Assembly (NCBI GenBank): GCA_937908115.1
Contig: CALEQZ010000031.1
Location: 1 to 36,364 of the forward strand
Origin: an uncultured Alcaligenaceae bacterium
GTDB lineage: Bacteria; Pseudomonadota; Gammaproteobacteria; Burkholderiales; Burkholderiaceae_B
Reading direction: 5' to 3'
DNA length: 36,364 nt
The translations under genes and the position numbers were made by a program. Positions 1 through 7,622 of this stretch are shown here, piece after piece. Below the pieces are notes generated by a model, which saw nothing but the letters and a program-made list of their open reading frames with translations, made no database searches and was not told the origin of the DNA. Position 1 is the first letter of the stretch. Every line of letters starts with the position of its first letter.

Positions 1-202
1 TTTCGAACTTGTCCTTCAGTTCGATTTCCTTGGCCACGGACACGCCGTCCTTGGTCACGGTGGGGGCGCCGAAGGAGCGTTCCAGCACCACGTTGCGGCC
101 TTTCGGGCCCAGGGTCGTCTTGACCGCGTTGGCCAGGATGTTCACGCCCCGCACGATGCGGACACGCGCCTCGTCATTGAATAGGACTTGCTTGGCAGCC
201 AT
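1..202 (-). CDS. groEL: Chaperonin GroEL, N-terminal part (runs off the left edge)
   Basis: GroEL is the 60-kDa ATP-dependent chaperonin subunit that forms the double-ring folding chamber capped by GroES in the cytoplasm. Only the first 67 residues are present. They read MAAKQVLFNDEARVRIVRG and continue through the conserved TTLGPKGRNVVLERSFGAP nucleotide-binding segment and VTKDGVSVAKEIEL, which is diagnostic of the family. The start is the ATG whose complement lies at 200-202, preceded by an AAGGAAG ribosome site. It follows groES by 31 bases on the same strand, so both share the CIRCE-controlled promoter upstream of groES. The frame is intact to the window edge. Confidence 0.97.
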   Translation of the reverse strand, partial: MAAKQVLFNDEARVRIVRGVNILANAVKTTLGPKGRNVVLERSFGAPTVTKDGVSVAKEIELKDKFE

Positions 203-233
203 TTTTCAGCTTCCTTGTTGAATGCGTTCGTAA

Positions 234-521
234 TTACTGGATCACGGCGAGGATTTCTTCCTCGCGGATGACGAGCAGCTCTTCGCCGTCGACCTTGACG
301 GTCTGGCCGGCGTACTTGCCGAACAGCACCTTGTCGCCGACCTTCACGTCGACGGGCAGGACCTTGCCGTCTTCGGTCTTCTTGCCGGGGCCGACGGCCA
401 CGACTTCACCCTGGTCGGGCTTTTCGGCGGCGCTATCGGGGATGACGATGCCCGAGGCGGTTTTGCGCTCGTTGTCCAGGCGCTTGACGATCACGCGATC
501 GTGCAGAGGACGCAGGGCCAT
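234..521 (-). CDS. groES: Co-chaperonin GroES
   Basis: GroES is the 10-kDa heptameric lid of the GroEL chamber. The 95-residue product has the family's usual length. It begins MALRPLHDRVIVKRLDNER, contains the mobile-loop segment (TASGIVIPDSAAEKPDQGEV, about residues 20-39) and ends with VIREEEILAVIQ. A longer in-frame start exists at 587. The start at 521 is preferred because it is preceded by AGGAG at good spacing and matches the normal GroES N-terminus. It is the first gene of the groES-groEL operon. The roughly 110-base leader begins within a CIRCE operator, which implies HrcA repression and heat induction. Confidence 0.97.
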   Translation of the reverse strand: MALRPLHDRVIVKRLDNERKTASGIVIPDSAAEKPDQGEVVAVGPGKKTEDGKVLPVDVKVGDKVLFGKYAGQTVKVDGEELLVIREEEILAVIQ

Positions 522-611
522 GTTCGGAACTCCTGTTTTTATGGAAGAGAGATCAATGGATCTTGGTGTCGAAGAGGGACGCGGCAAGTGGGATAGACCC
601 TGTCGGTTCTG

Positions 612-638
612 TTAGCACTCACCGCCGACGAGTGCTAA
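612..638 (-). promoter_or_regulatory. CIRCE operator (HrcA-binding inverted repeat)
   Basis: The sequence is TTAGCACTC-N9-GAGTGCTAA with both 9-base arms perfect, identical to the classic CIRCE consensus. It begins at the promoter -10 box and covers the predicted transcription start of groES, where bound HrcA would block RNA polymerase. Confidence 0.97.
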
Positions 639-665
639 TTATAGGGGTCATTGCCCGGGGTTCAA
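638..665 (-). promoter_or_regulatory. groES-groEL promoter (sigma-70 with sigma-32-like features)
   Basis: On the minus strand the -35 box TTGAAC (660-665) is separated by 16 bases from a perfect -10 TATAAT (638-643). The -35 is embedded in CCTTGAAC and the -10 is preceded by CCCC, resembling the heat-shock sigma-32 pattern (CTTGAAA and CCCCATNT). Dual use by both sigma factors is an inference. The adjacency to CIRCE is seen directly. Confidence 0.8.
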
Positions 666-861
666 GGGGCCAGGCAAATTGTGTCATGCAGTAACGCGGC
701 CCCACCTGCCGCGGCGGTGCGTTTGGATGCCCGCGCGGCCGGTCCCGCAAGGCGCCTGGGTGCCGGTCACGCCGTCGCCGCGCGGGGGCACCGTCCGCGC
801 GGATAGGGTGCGTGCGCGGTGTGGGCGGCGGGGGCTGGCCCTTGCACACGGGAGGGGGCGG
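666..861. other. Gap with no supported gene
   Basis: Together with the groES leader, this is the only stretch over 300 bases (522-861) without a gene. Beyond the groES promoter it is very GC-rich. The open frames here are only extensions of frames antisense to the neighbouring oxidoreductase remnant. I see no promoter, RNA gene or clear terminator in 666-861. Confidence 0.5.
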
Positions 862-1608
862 CTAGCCTTTGCCGTCAAGCCGATGAAGCGCGAAACCCGC
901 GGCGCCGCGGCCCAGGTCCGGGCGCAATTGCATGGTTGGGATCAGATAGTCGCCATGGTTTTGCTTCCGGTAGGGGATGGGCGGCGTGGTGGCCAGGGTG
1001 CGCATGCGCTCGCGCAGGCGATCGGCTGCCTGCGCGAACCCATCCGGGTCCAGCCGGTCCGCGCGATAGACCACGAAAGGGGGCAGGACATCGTAGCCTG
1101 GGTAGAAGAGGATCCCGTGCTGGATGGGAAACAGCAGATCGTCGATCGGGCCGTTGATGCCCCGCGCGCCATAGTGCTCTTGCCAGCCTCCGATGGTGAC
1201 CACCACCATGGCGCGCCGCCCGGCCAGGGTGCCTTCGCCGTAGCGATCTCCCCAGCATCGCTCGCTGTGCTCGCCGACGCCATAGGCGAAGCCGAAGGAG
1301 AACACTCGGTCGACCCATCCCTTCAGGATCGCGGGCATCGAAAACCACCACAGCGGGAATTGCAGGATCAGGGCGTCGGCCCACAGCAGCTTGCGCTGCT
1401 CGGCAAGGACATCGCCGGTCAACGCGCCGGCGGCGAAGGCATCGCGGGAGGCAGCGGGTACCTGCAGCCGCACATCCTGTGGCAACTGCGGGAAATCCGC
1501 GCGGTCCACCTCGCTTTTCCAGCGCTGGGCATACAGGTCGCTGACCTGGACGGCATGGCCAGCGGCTTCGAGCTCGGCCATGGCCACGTCGCGCAGCGCG
1601 GCGCCGAG
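862..1608 (-). pseudogene. NAD(P)H-dependent quinone-reductase/flavodoxin-2-type oxidoreductase, 5'-truncated
   Basis: Family members are soluble flavoproteins that reduce quinones or serve as ancillary subunits (NQO1/MdaB/KefF type). The readable part contains ALILQFPLWWFSMPAILKGW, then DRVFSFGFAYGVGEH, GINGPIDDLLFPIQHG and VLPPFVVYRADRLD, which are typical of the family. There is no frameshift in the body. Similarity stops at LGAALRDVAMAELEAAGH, so the usual first 13 or so residues (the first beta strand and HP flavin-binding loop) are missing. Upstream of this point the frame runs antisense through the neighbouring lysR remnant. An internal ATG at 1581 would give 239 residues, and an upstream ATG at 1716 would give a 284-residue hybrid. 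Loss of the flavin-binding start and the native promoter suggests a non-functional gene. Confidence 0.7.
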
Positions 1609-2484
1609 CGCGGCAGCTTGTCTGCCGTCGCCCGCGAGCTTGGGGTGGGCCAGTCGACCATCACGCGGCATCTGCGGGAACTGGAAGGCGCGCTCGGCGC
1701 TGCTTAGCCGCAACACGCGCGGCGTTTCGCTGACCGAGGAAGGGGCGCGCTACTACGCCGACTGCCTCCAGATCCTGCAGATGGTCGAGCGCGCCATCGA
1801 CGGCGTGGGGGCGGGCGTGACACCGCTGCTGGAAACGTTCGGATTTCCTGCACCGCTGCGCTGGGCGTGTTGCACATCAGCCGGTTGCTATTCGAGTTCC
1901 AGGATAAGCATCCGGAGATCGAAATCGACTTTGGGCTGACCGACGCGCGCATCGACCTTGTGCGCGAAGGCGTCGACATTGCCATCCGCCTGGGGCCGCT
2001 GACCGACAGTTCACTGAAAATGCGCGCGCTCGGCCTGAGCAGGCGCCTGTTGGTGGCCGCGCCCGGCTACCTGGCGCGGCACGGGGCGCCCGCCACGCCC
2101 GGGGAGTTGGCCAGCCACGAGGGCATCCGCATGAGCAATGTCGCAGGCAGCGACACGCTGGCGCTGCTGGATGCGGACGGCACGCGGCATGTGGTGCCGT
2201 TTGGTGGGCGCCTGCGGGTCGATCACGGGCTGGCCGCGCGCGAGGCCGTGCTTGCGGGCCGAGGCATCGCGCCAGCCCATCGCTGGCTGGTCGACGACCT
2301 GATTGCCGACGGCCGCTTGCGGATCCTGATGCCGCGGTATGCGCTGCCGTCGGTGCCCCTGACCATGCTGATCATGCCCGAGCGTAGCCGCCTTGCGCGC
2401 GTGCGCGTGCTGATCGATTTCCTCGTTGAGAACATCACCCGCATCCCGGGCATTGATGCACCCGGCGCGGCGGGACGATCCTGA
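1606..2484 (+). pseudogene. LysR-family transcriptional regulator, 5'-truncated and frameshifted
   Basis: The remnant opens inside the DNA-binding domain (ERGSLSAVARELGVGQSTIT) in frame 1 and meets a stop at 1705-1707. It continues in frame 2 as ALLSRNTRGVSLTEEGARYY up to about 1835-1843. It then returns to frame 1 for the effector domain (LGVLHISRLLFEFQDKHPEI to the stop at 2482-2484). The first 15 or so residues of the HTH are absent. The first shift lies in a GC repeat, consistent with loss of two bases. LysR proteins usually control a divergent neighbour, here the equally truncated oxidoreductase. Three independent lesions make loss of function very likely unless the window contains sequencing errors. 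Confidence 0.85.
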
Positions 2485-2547
2485 CAAGCCCTGGCCTCAG
2501 CCCGGGACCTGGCCAGCCGGGCCGCCGGCGCCGTGGCGCGTGCGCGC

Positions 2548-3816
2548 TCAAACCTTGCGCGCGCGTGCTAGCAACAGTGCTTTTTCTTGGGCATTGCGGG
2601 CCATTTCCGCAGCCCGCTCGAATTCGGCGCGCGCCTCGTCGCGGCGGCCCAGGCGGGCCAGGAGATCGCCGCGCACGCTGGGCAGCAAATGATAGTTGCG
2701 CATTGCAGGCTCGTCGCGCAGCGCGTCGACCAGCGCCAGTCCTGCCGCAGGGCCGTTGGCCATGCTCACCGCGACGGCCCGGTTCAATTCCACCACCGGC
2801 GACGGCGCCACGCAGGCCAATTGGTCGTAGAGCGAGACGATGCGGGCCCAGTCGGTCTGTTCCGCGCTTGGGGCCACGGCATGGCAGGCGGCCAGCTCGG
2901 CCTGCAGGGCATAAGGCCGATTTGCGCCGCCCAGCGCACGGGCGCGGTCCAAGGCCTGTAGGCCACGGCGGATCAGCAGCCGGTCCCAGCGGCTGCGGTC
3001 CTGGTCCATCAGCAACACCGGCCGCCCTTGGGCATCGACGCGGGCGGCCATGCGCGAAGCCTGCAGCGCCATCAGCGCGACCAGGCCGTGTACCTCGCTC
3101 TCGTCCGGGGCCAGCTCGGCGAGCAGCCGGCCCAGTCGCAAGGCTTCGTCGCACAGCGCCGGGCGGATCCAATCTTCGCCCGCGGTCGCCGAATAGCCTT
3201 CGTTGAAGATCAGGTAGATCACCTCCAGCACCGACGACAACCGCTCGGCGCGCGCTTGCGCATCTGGTGCCTCGAAGGGCACCCGGGCGGCTGTGAGCGC
3301 ACGCTTGGCCCGTACGATGCGCTGGCCGATCGTGGCTTCGGATGTCAAGAAGGCGCGGGCGATCTCTTGGGTCGATAGGCCGCCCACCACGCGCAGGGTC
3401 AACGCCACGCGCGCCTCGACCGACAGCACCGGGTGGCAGGCCGTGAAGACCAGGCGCAGGACGTCGTCGCCGATGTCATCCCGGCGTGCCGCGTCCAGCG
3501 CGTCCACGAAGTCGGGTTCGACGTCGGCCTGCAGCGCCTGCAACGCAAGGCCGATCTGCTCGTGCTTTTGCGCGTGCAGTGCGTGGCTGCGCAGCCGGTC
3601 GCGCGCGCGGTTTTTCGCCGTGGTCATCAGCCAGGCCCCCGGGTTGTCCGGCACGCCCTCGGCAGGCCAGTGCTCCAGCGCCGCCACCAGCGCATCCTGG
3701 GCCAACTCTTCGGCCGTGCCGAGGTCGCCGACCATGCGGGCCACGGCCGCGATGACTTTGGCCGCCTCTATCTTCCAGACGGCCGTGACGGCGGCATGGG
3801 CGGCTTGGACGCTCAC
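2548..3816 (-). CDS. ECF sigma factor, ECF42-type with long C-terminal extension
   Basis: This 422-residue extracytoplasmic-function sigma factor has sigma-2 near the N-terminus (LAQDALVAALEHW, NPGAWLMTTAKNRARDRLR) and sigma-4 in the middle (ARVALTLRVVGGLSTQEIAR, TIGQRIVRAKRAL). A roughly 230-residue helical extension follows, with VIYLIFNEGYSA, PVVELNRAVAVSM and a final tetratricopeptide-like stretch (RGDLLARLGRRDEARAEFER). This architecture, together with a DGPF-protein gene nearby, defines the ECF42 group, which lacks a classical anti-sigma factor. The start is GTG at 3816, chosen because it overlaps the stop of the VOC gene as GTGA, implying translational coupling. The signal sensed is unknown. 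Confidence 0.9.
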   Translation of the reverse strand: MSVQAAHAAVTAVWKIEAAKVIAAVARMVGDLGTAEELAQDALVAALEHWPAEGVPDNPGAWLMTTAKNRARDRLRSHALHAQKHEQIGLALQALQADVEPDFVDALDAARRDDIGDDVLRLVFTACHPVLSVEARVALTLRVVGGLSTQEIARAFLTSEATIGQRIVRAKRALTAARVPFEAPDAQARAERLSSVLEVIYLIFNEGYSATAGEDWIRPALCDEALRLGRLLAELAPDESEVHGLVALMALQASRMAARVDAQGRPVLLMDQDRSRWDRLLIRRGLQALDRARALGGANRPYALQAELAACHAVAPSAEQTDWARIVSLYDQLACVAPSPVVELNRAVAVSMANGPAAGLALVDALRDEPAMRNYHLLPSVRGDLLARLGRRDEARAEFERAAEMARNAQEKALLLARARKV

Positions 3817-4259
3817 TGCCCGGCTTGTCCCATCTTGGCCTTCATGTCTTCGGGCAGTGCGTCCATGTCCATGTAGAACACCTCCCAGATGTGGCCGTCC
3901 AGGTCGTCGAAGCTGTGCTGGTACATGAAACCGTAGTCGCGGGCCTGGCGAGGTGCCTTGCCGCCGGCGGCGACCGCCTTGGCCACGATGGCATCCACCG
4001 CCGCCCGGTCCTCGCAGGGCAGGGCGAGCAAGACCTGGGCCGCGGCCGCAGGGTCCGCGACGGGGCGGTCGATGAAGCCCTGGAAATACGGCCGCGTTAG
4101 CAGCATGGCGTAGATGTTCTCGCCGATGATCATGCAGGCGGCCTTTTCGTCGGTGAAGGCCGGATTGAACGTAAAGCCCAGGCGCGCAAAGAACGCCTTC
4201 GAGGCGGTCAGGTCGGCGACGGGGAGATTGACGAAGATCTGGTTGTGCATGGATGTCAC
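3813..4259 (-). CDS. VOC (glyoxalase/bleomycin-resistance fold) family protein
   Basis: This 148-residue protein begins MTSMHNQIFVNLPVADLTAS and contains FFARLGFTFNPAF, MIIGENIYAMLL and a C-terminal FDDLDGHIWEVFYMD. This is the paired beta-alpha-beta-beta-beta VOC fold typical of small metal-dependent lyases, dioxygenases and drug-binding proteins. The substrate cannot be read from sequence. A second start at 4250 (MHNQ) is equally plausible. Its stop overlaps the GTG of the ECF42 sigma gene, and a candidate ECF42 promoter lies about 140 bases upstream. VOC proteins of this type recur beside ECF42 genes, so it is probably a target as well as a neighbour of the sigma factor. Confidence 0.88.
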   Translation of the reverse strand: MTSMHNQIFVNLPVADLTASKAFFARLGFTFNPAFTDEKAACMIIGENIYAMLLTRPYFQGFIDRPVADPAAAAQVLLALPCEDRAAVDAIVAKAVAAGGKAPRQARDYGFMYQHSFDDLDGHIWEVFYMDMDALPEDMKAKMGQAGQ

Positions 4260-4397
4260 CCGCTGGCAGGCAAAGGTTGGTCAAACAGGGTTGTAGCCCG
4301 ATGCGGCGGCCCGGATGGCGGCATCGTCTGCCAGCCTGTCATCCGGCAGGCTGCAGCCGCTCGTTTCCGGTGGTCGCATCGGCGCTGGTACGGCTAC

Positions 4398-4424
4398 GAC
4401 GCCCGGCCGGCGGGAGTTTCGACA
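4398..4424 (-). promoter_or_regulatory. Candidate ECF42-dependent promoter upstream of the VOC-sigma pair
   Basis: On the minus strand TGTCGA (4419-4424) is followed after 17 bases by CGTC (4398-4401). This fits the -35 TGTCGA and -10 CG(A/T)C pattern described for the ECF42 group. It lies in the 213-base gap between the DGPF gene and the VOC gene, pointing at VOC and sigma, so the sigma factor would activate its own operon. The match is seen; the function is inferred. Confidence 0.65.
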
Positions 4425-4430
4425 TCACGA

Positions 4431-4453
4431 TGCCTGGGGAAAACCCCTAGGCA
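4431..4453 (-). terminator. Hairpin downstream of the DGPF gene
   Basis: TGCCT-GGGG and CCCC-T-AGGCA flank an AAAA loop, giving a 9-pair stem with one bulged base, 19 bases past the DGPF stop. No U-tract follows on the minus strand, so intrinsic termination is uncertain. It sits just upstream of the candidate ECF42 promoter and could insulate it. Confidence 0.4.
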
Positions 4454-4472
4454 TGGCCAGCCTTCTGCGTGC

Positions 4473-4826
4473 CTATTCGAAGCACGGCCCGAGCTTGCGC
4501 ACTTCCACCGTGCACCACTGGGCGGCCGGGCACTGCTCGGCGATGGCCACGGCTTGTTCGAGGGTGGCGCAGTTCAGCAGGAAAAATCCGCCGATCATTT
4601 CCTTGGCTTCGGCAAAGGGACCGTCCATGCGGTGGCGCTTGCCGTCGCGTACCTGCACGCGTACGGCGTCGTCCAGGGAGGTCAGCGACTGGGCGTCTGC
4701 CAGCAGGCCACGCGCTTTCAGGTCGGCGGCGTAGCGCAGCATGGCGTCGTAGGCCTCGCGGCCCTGCTCGACGCCGCGCGCTTGGCGTTGGCCGACGGGT
4801 TCGATGATGAGCAGCATGTACGACAT
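4473..4826 (-). CDS. YCII-related DGPF-domain protein
   Basis: This 117-residue protein (MSYMLLIIEPVGQR) carries the signature DGPF at residues 68-71 followed by AEAKEMIGGFFLLNCATLEQ and a C-terminal QWCTVEVRKLGPCFE. These are the marks of the YCII/DGPF fold (dimeric ferredoxin-like). Biochemical activity of the family is mostly unknown. DGPF genes are the most frequent genomic partners of ECF42 sigma factors, and the sigma gene lies 0.66 kb downstream on the same strand. A GGAG ribosome site precedes the ATG at 4826. No TGTCGA-type promoter is visible directly upstream, so it may be read from the MFS transporter gene 104 bases upstream. Confidence 0.92.
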   Translation of the reverse strand: MSYMLLIIEPVGQRQARGVEQGREAYDAMLRYAADLKARGLLADAQSLTSLDDAVRVQVRDGKRHRMDGPFAEAKEMIGGFFLLNCATLEQAVAIAEQCPAAQWCTVEVRKLGPCFE

Positions 4827-4930
4827 GGAGGCTCCCGGCTTTCGATGCACGCGTTGTACGCCGGCCAGGGCGACGCCGCAAGTCCGTCCGGCGCCGGCGG
4901 CCTGCGTCGGCCGGCGCGGGCGGTCAATCC

Positions 4931-6118
4931 TTAGCCCACTTTGGGCTTGCCTTGCCGCGGCAGCCAACGCCAGAAGATGGCTGCCGCGACCCACCCCAGC
5001 GCCCCGATGGAAAAGACGGCCGATGCCAGGCCCGCCACTGCGGTGACCGCCGACAGGAGCACCGGGCCGCCGCAAGAGCCCAGGTCGGACATCAATCGCC
5101 AGACGCCCAGGAACTGCACGCGGCCGGACGGCGGCGACGCGTCGGCGCCCAGCGTCATGACGATGCCCGAGCCGATGCCGTTGCCGAAGCCCAGGATCAG
5201 CGAAAACAGGACAAAGGCCACGGCCCCGCCGGTGAAGGGGATCCCCATCAGCGCGAATCCCATCAGCAACGTGCATGGCATGGCCACCCAGACGCGGCCG
5301 TGCTGGTCCATGATCTTGCCGGCCGGATAGAAGACCGACATGTCGATGGCGGCGACCATGCCGTAGATCAGCGATGTCGTGGTCGCGTCGATGCCAAGTT
5401 GTTCGGCCCACAAGGGGATGACCACCTGGCGCGAAGCCCGCAGCGCGCTGACCAGCAGGATGCCCACCCCCAGCGTCAGGAACACGCGCGCGTGGCTGCG
5501 CATGACTTGGCGCACGTTGGGGGCCGGGCCGGCGCCGGCGGAGCTGTTCTGCGCCTGCAGGTCCGGGGCCAGGATGGCAATCAGGCCGGCGACCAGCATG
5601 GCCGCGGCGGCGGCCCAATACGCGCCGGACAGGCCCATGAGGTGGATCAGCGCCGCGCCGGCGAATGGGCCGGCGAACACGCCGATCCGCGTCGTGCCGC
5701 CCAGCGTCGACAGCGCGCGGGCGCGCAAGTTCAGCGGCACGACCTCCACCAGGTAGGTTTGCCGCGCCAGGATGAACACCGAAGAGGCCATGCCGATGAT
5801 GAGCATGCTCACCGCCAGCACCGCCACGTTGGGCGCGGCGATCGCCAACAGCAGCGCCACCACGCTAAGCAGGGCCGCGCCGGCGATGGCGCGGCGCTCG
5901 CCGAAGCGGTCGGTCAGCAGGGCCGCGGGAATATTGCTCAAGAGCGATCCCACCCCGATCAGCGCGGCGATGAGCCCGGACATGGCCAAAGATGCGCCCA
6001 GCTCGCGCGCGCTCAGCGCCACGACCGGCAGGATGGCTCCGTTGCTGACGCCGTAGAGCAGGGATGGGCCGTACGCCGGCACGGCGATTTTCCTGAAGCT
6101 GAATGCGGCGTCTGTCAT
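4931..6118 (-). CDS. MFS transporter
   Basis: This 395-residue integral inner-membrane protein has about 12 hydrophobic segments. The loop between segments 2 and 3 reads LLTDRFGERRAIAGAALL, the major-facilitator cytoplasmic loop signature, and ILARQTYLVEVVPLNLRARA follows segment 4. The start is the ATG at 6118 (MTDAAFSFRKIAVPAYGPSL), which gives the normal short cytoplasmic tail; an in-frame ATG at 6181 would add an unlikely hydrophilic leader. The substrate is unknown, though drug or metabolite efflux is a reasonable guess. It is the first gene of the minus-strand run leading into the DGPF-VOC-sigma cluster, which may include it in that regulon. Confidence 0.9.
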   Translation of the reverse strand: MTDAAFSFRKIAVPAYGPSLLYGVSNGAILPVVALSARELGASLAMSGLIAALIGVGSLLSNIPAALLTDRFGERRAIAGAALLSVVALLLAIAAPNVAVLAVSMLIIGMASSVFILARQTYLVEVVPLNLRARALSTLGGTTRIGVFAGPFAGAALIHLMGLSGAYWAAAAAMLVAGLIAILAPDLQAQNSSAGAGPAPNVRQVMRSHARVFLTLGVGILLVSALRASRQVVIPLWAEQLGIDATTTSLIYGMVAAIDMSVFYPAGKIMDQHGRVWVAMPCTLLMGFALMGIPFTGGAVAFVLFSLILGFGNGIGSGIVMTLGADASPPSGRVQFLGVWRLMSDLGSCGGPVLLSAVTAVAGLASAVFSIGALGWVAAAIFWRWLPRQGKPKVG

Positions 6119-6170
6119 GGCGGGGTGGATGCAGGGCCCCGTTGCGTCGCGGCAGCGCGGGGCAAAAGAG

Positions 6171-6194
6171 ACGCCCGCCATGCGCGACGGGCGC
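6171..6194 (-). terminator. Probable terminator of the DUF445 gene
   Basis: On the minus strand GCGCCCG and CGGGCGT form a 7-pair stem (one G-U pair) around a 10-base loop, followed by CTCTTTTG. It lies about 30 bases past the DUF445 stop and before the MFS start. Confidence 0.45.
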
Positions 6195-6221
6195 CCGCCA
6201 TTGTAGTACCGGGGCGGCTGC

Positions 6222-7532
6222 TCAACGCCCGACCAGCAGGATGAGCGCGTGCAGCGCCAGCCCGATGAGGCCGCCCACCAGGGTACCGTTGATGCGGATG
6301 TACTGCAGGTCCTTGCCGACGGTCAGCTCCAGCTCATCGACCAGCCGGCGGTCATCCCATTGCTTGACGGTGCGGGCGATGTGCTCGGTGATCTCGTCGC
6401 GCAGGCCGTCAGCCAGGCGCCCGGCTGCGCCGACGACGTGTTCGTTGATGGCCTGGCGCAGCGATGCGTCCTGCGCCAGGCGCTTGCCCAGGCCCAGCAT
6501 CGCTCGCTCCAGGTGCTGGGCGACCGAGGAGTCCTCGCGCGCCAGGTCGTGGCGCAGCGCGGCATCGATTTCCTCCCAAAGCTGCTGGGCGTAATCCTGC
6601 AATTCGGGCCGTTCGGCCAGCCGGTCCTTGATGGCGTTGGCCTGCGCGTGCACCGTCGGGTCCTCGGCCAACCGGTCGATGTAGGCCAGCACGCGCGCCT
6701 CGTAGGCGCGTCGCACGGGATGGTCTTCCTGGGTGAGTATTTCGCGCAGTTCCTCCACCAACGCTTGCGCAATCTTGTCGGCCAGGCGCGCGGCGATGGC
6801 GTCGGTCGATCCGACGGCATCGGTCATGGTGGTCAGCCGGGGCCATTCGCGCCGCGCATGTTTGGCGAGCAGCTGGGACACTTGCCCGCGTATTTCGTCC
6901 CTGGCCAAGTATTCGCCAAGCATGTCGAGCGCTGAGTTGAGTAGCCGCTGGTGGCGGCCATCGCGCGTGAGCAGCGCCAGGACACTTGCGGCCGTCTGGG
7001 CAGCATCCCAATCCTTGATCGCCCGCGCCAAAAACCCGTGCAAGGCGGCGCGCACCGCGCCTTCGTCCAGCAGATCCAGTCCCTGGGCCATCCACCGCCG
7101 TGCCGTCGCCGCCCAGGCGCGAGCGCGCTGCGGATCGGCCAGCCATTGCGCCAGGCGGGCCGCCGGATCGATGAGCGCCAGCCTGTCCAGCAAGGCCTGC
7201 GGTTCCAGGAAGTGCCGGTGCACGAACTCGGCCAGGTTGTCGGCCAGGCGCGCCTTGCCGGCGGGGATGATCGCGGTATGGGGGATGGGCAGGCCCAGCG
7301 GGCGCCTGAACAGCGCCGTGACCGCGAACCAATCGGCCAATGCGCCGACGGCAGCCGCTTCGCAAAACGCCGCTGCCCAACCCCACGCGCCTTCGCCGCC
7401 CATGGCGGTTGCCAGCGACAACCCGCCCAGGGCAGCAAGCAGCAGCGAGAGGGCCAGGGTGCGCATGCGCCGCAGGGCCGGGCGGCGCGGATCGGATCCG
7501 GGCATGTGAGGCGGCAGCCCGGCCGAGCCCAT
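6222..7532 (-). CDS. DUF445 family (YjiN-like) inner-membrane protein
   Basis: This product of about 436 residues is predicted to sit in the inner membrane. A first hydrophobic segment (LALSLLLAALGGLSLATAMG) is followed by the DUF445 hallmark AAAVGALADWFAVTALFRRP and LPIPHTAIIPAGKARLADNL. A long helical region follows, and a C-terminal membrane segment (GTLVGGLIGLALHALILLVG) comes after the family sequence DLQYIRINGTLVGG. Its function is not established. The start is uncertain: ATG 7532 has a GGGG-type ribosome site, 7505 would give 427 residues and 7574 would give 450. A hairpin with a T-rich tail follows the stop. Confidence 0.85.
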   Translation of the reverse strand: MGSAGLPPHMPGSDPRRPALRRMRTLALSLLLAALGGLSLATAMGGEGAWGWAAAFCEAAAVGALADWFAVTALFRRPLGLPIPHTAIIPAGKARLADNLAEFVHRHFLEPQALLDRLALIDPAARLAQWLADPQRARAWAATARRWMAQGLDLLDEGAVRAALHGFLARAIKDWDAAQTAASVLALLTRDGRHQRLLNSALDMLGEYLARDEIRGQVSQLLAKHARREWPRLTTMTDAVGSTDAIAARLADKIAQALVEELREILTQEDHPVRRAYEARVLAYIDRLAEDPTVHAQANAIKDRLAERPELQDYAQQLWEEIDAALRHDLAREDSSVAQHLERAMLGLGKRLAQDASLRQAINEHVVGAAGRLADGLRDEITEHIARTVKQWDDRRLVDELELTVGKDLQYIRINGTLVGGLIGLALHALILLVGR

Positions 7533-7622
7533 CACGCCCGCCCCTGCGCGCCGCGGGCCGTGGCGCCTGGCCACGCCCGCCCGGTCAACGGTACAGCGCT
7601 TGGCCGCATAGTCCCTGGCGCC

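Noticed and set aside
4952..6244. Long open frame antisense to the MFS gene (430 codons)
   Set aside because: The product is Arg/Gln/His/Asp-rich without domains, and the MFS protein on the other strand has clear family motifs.
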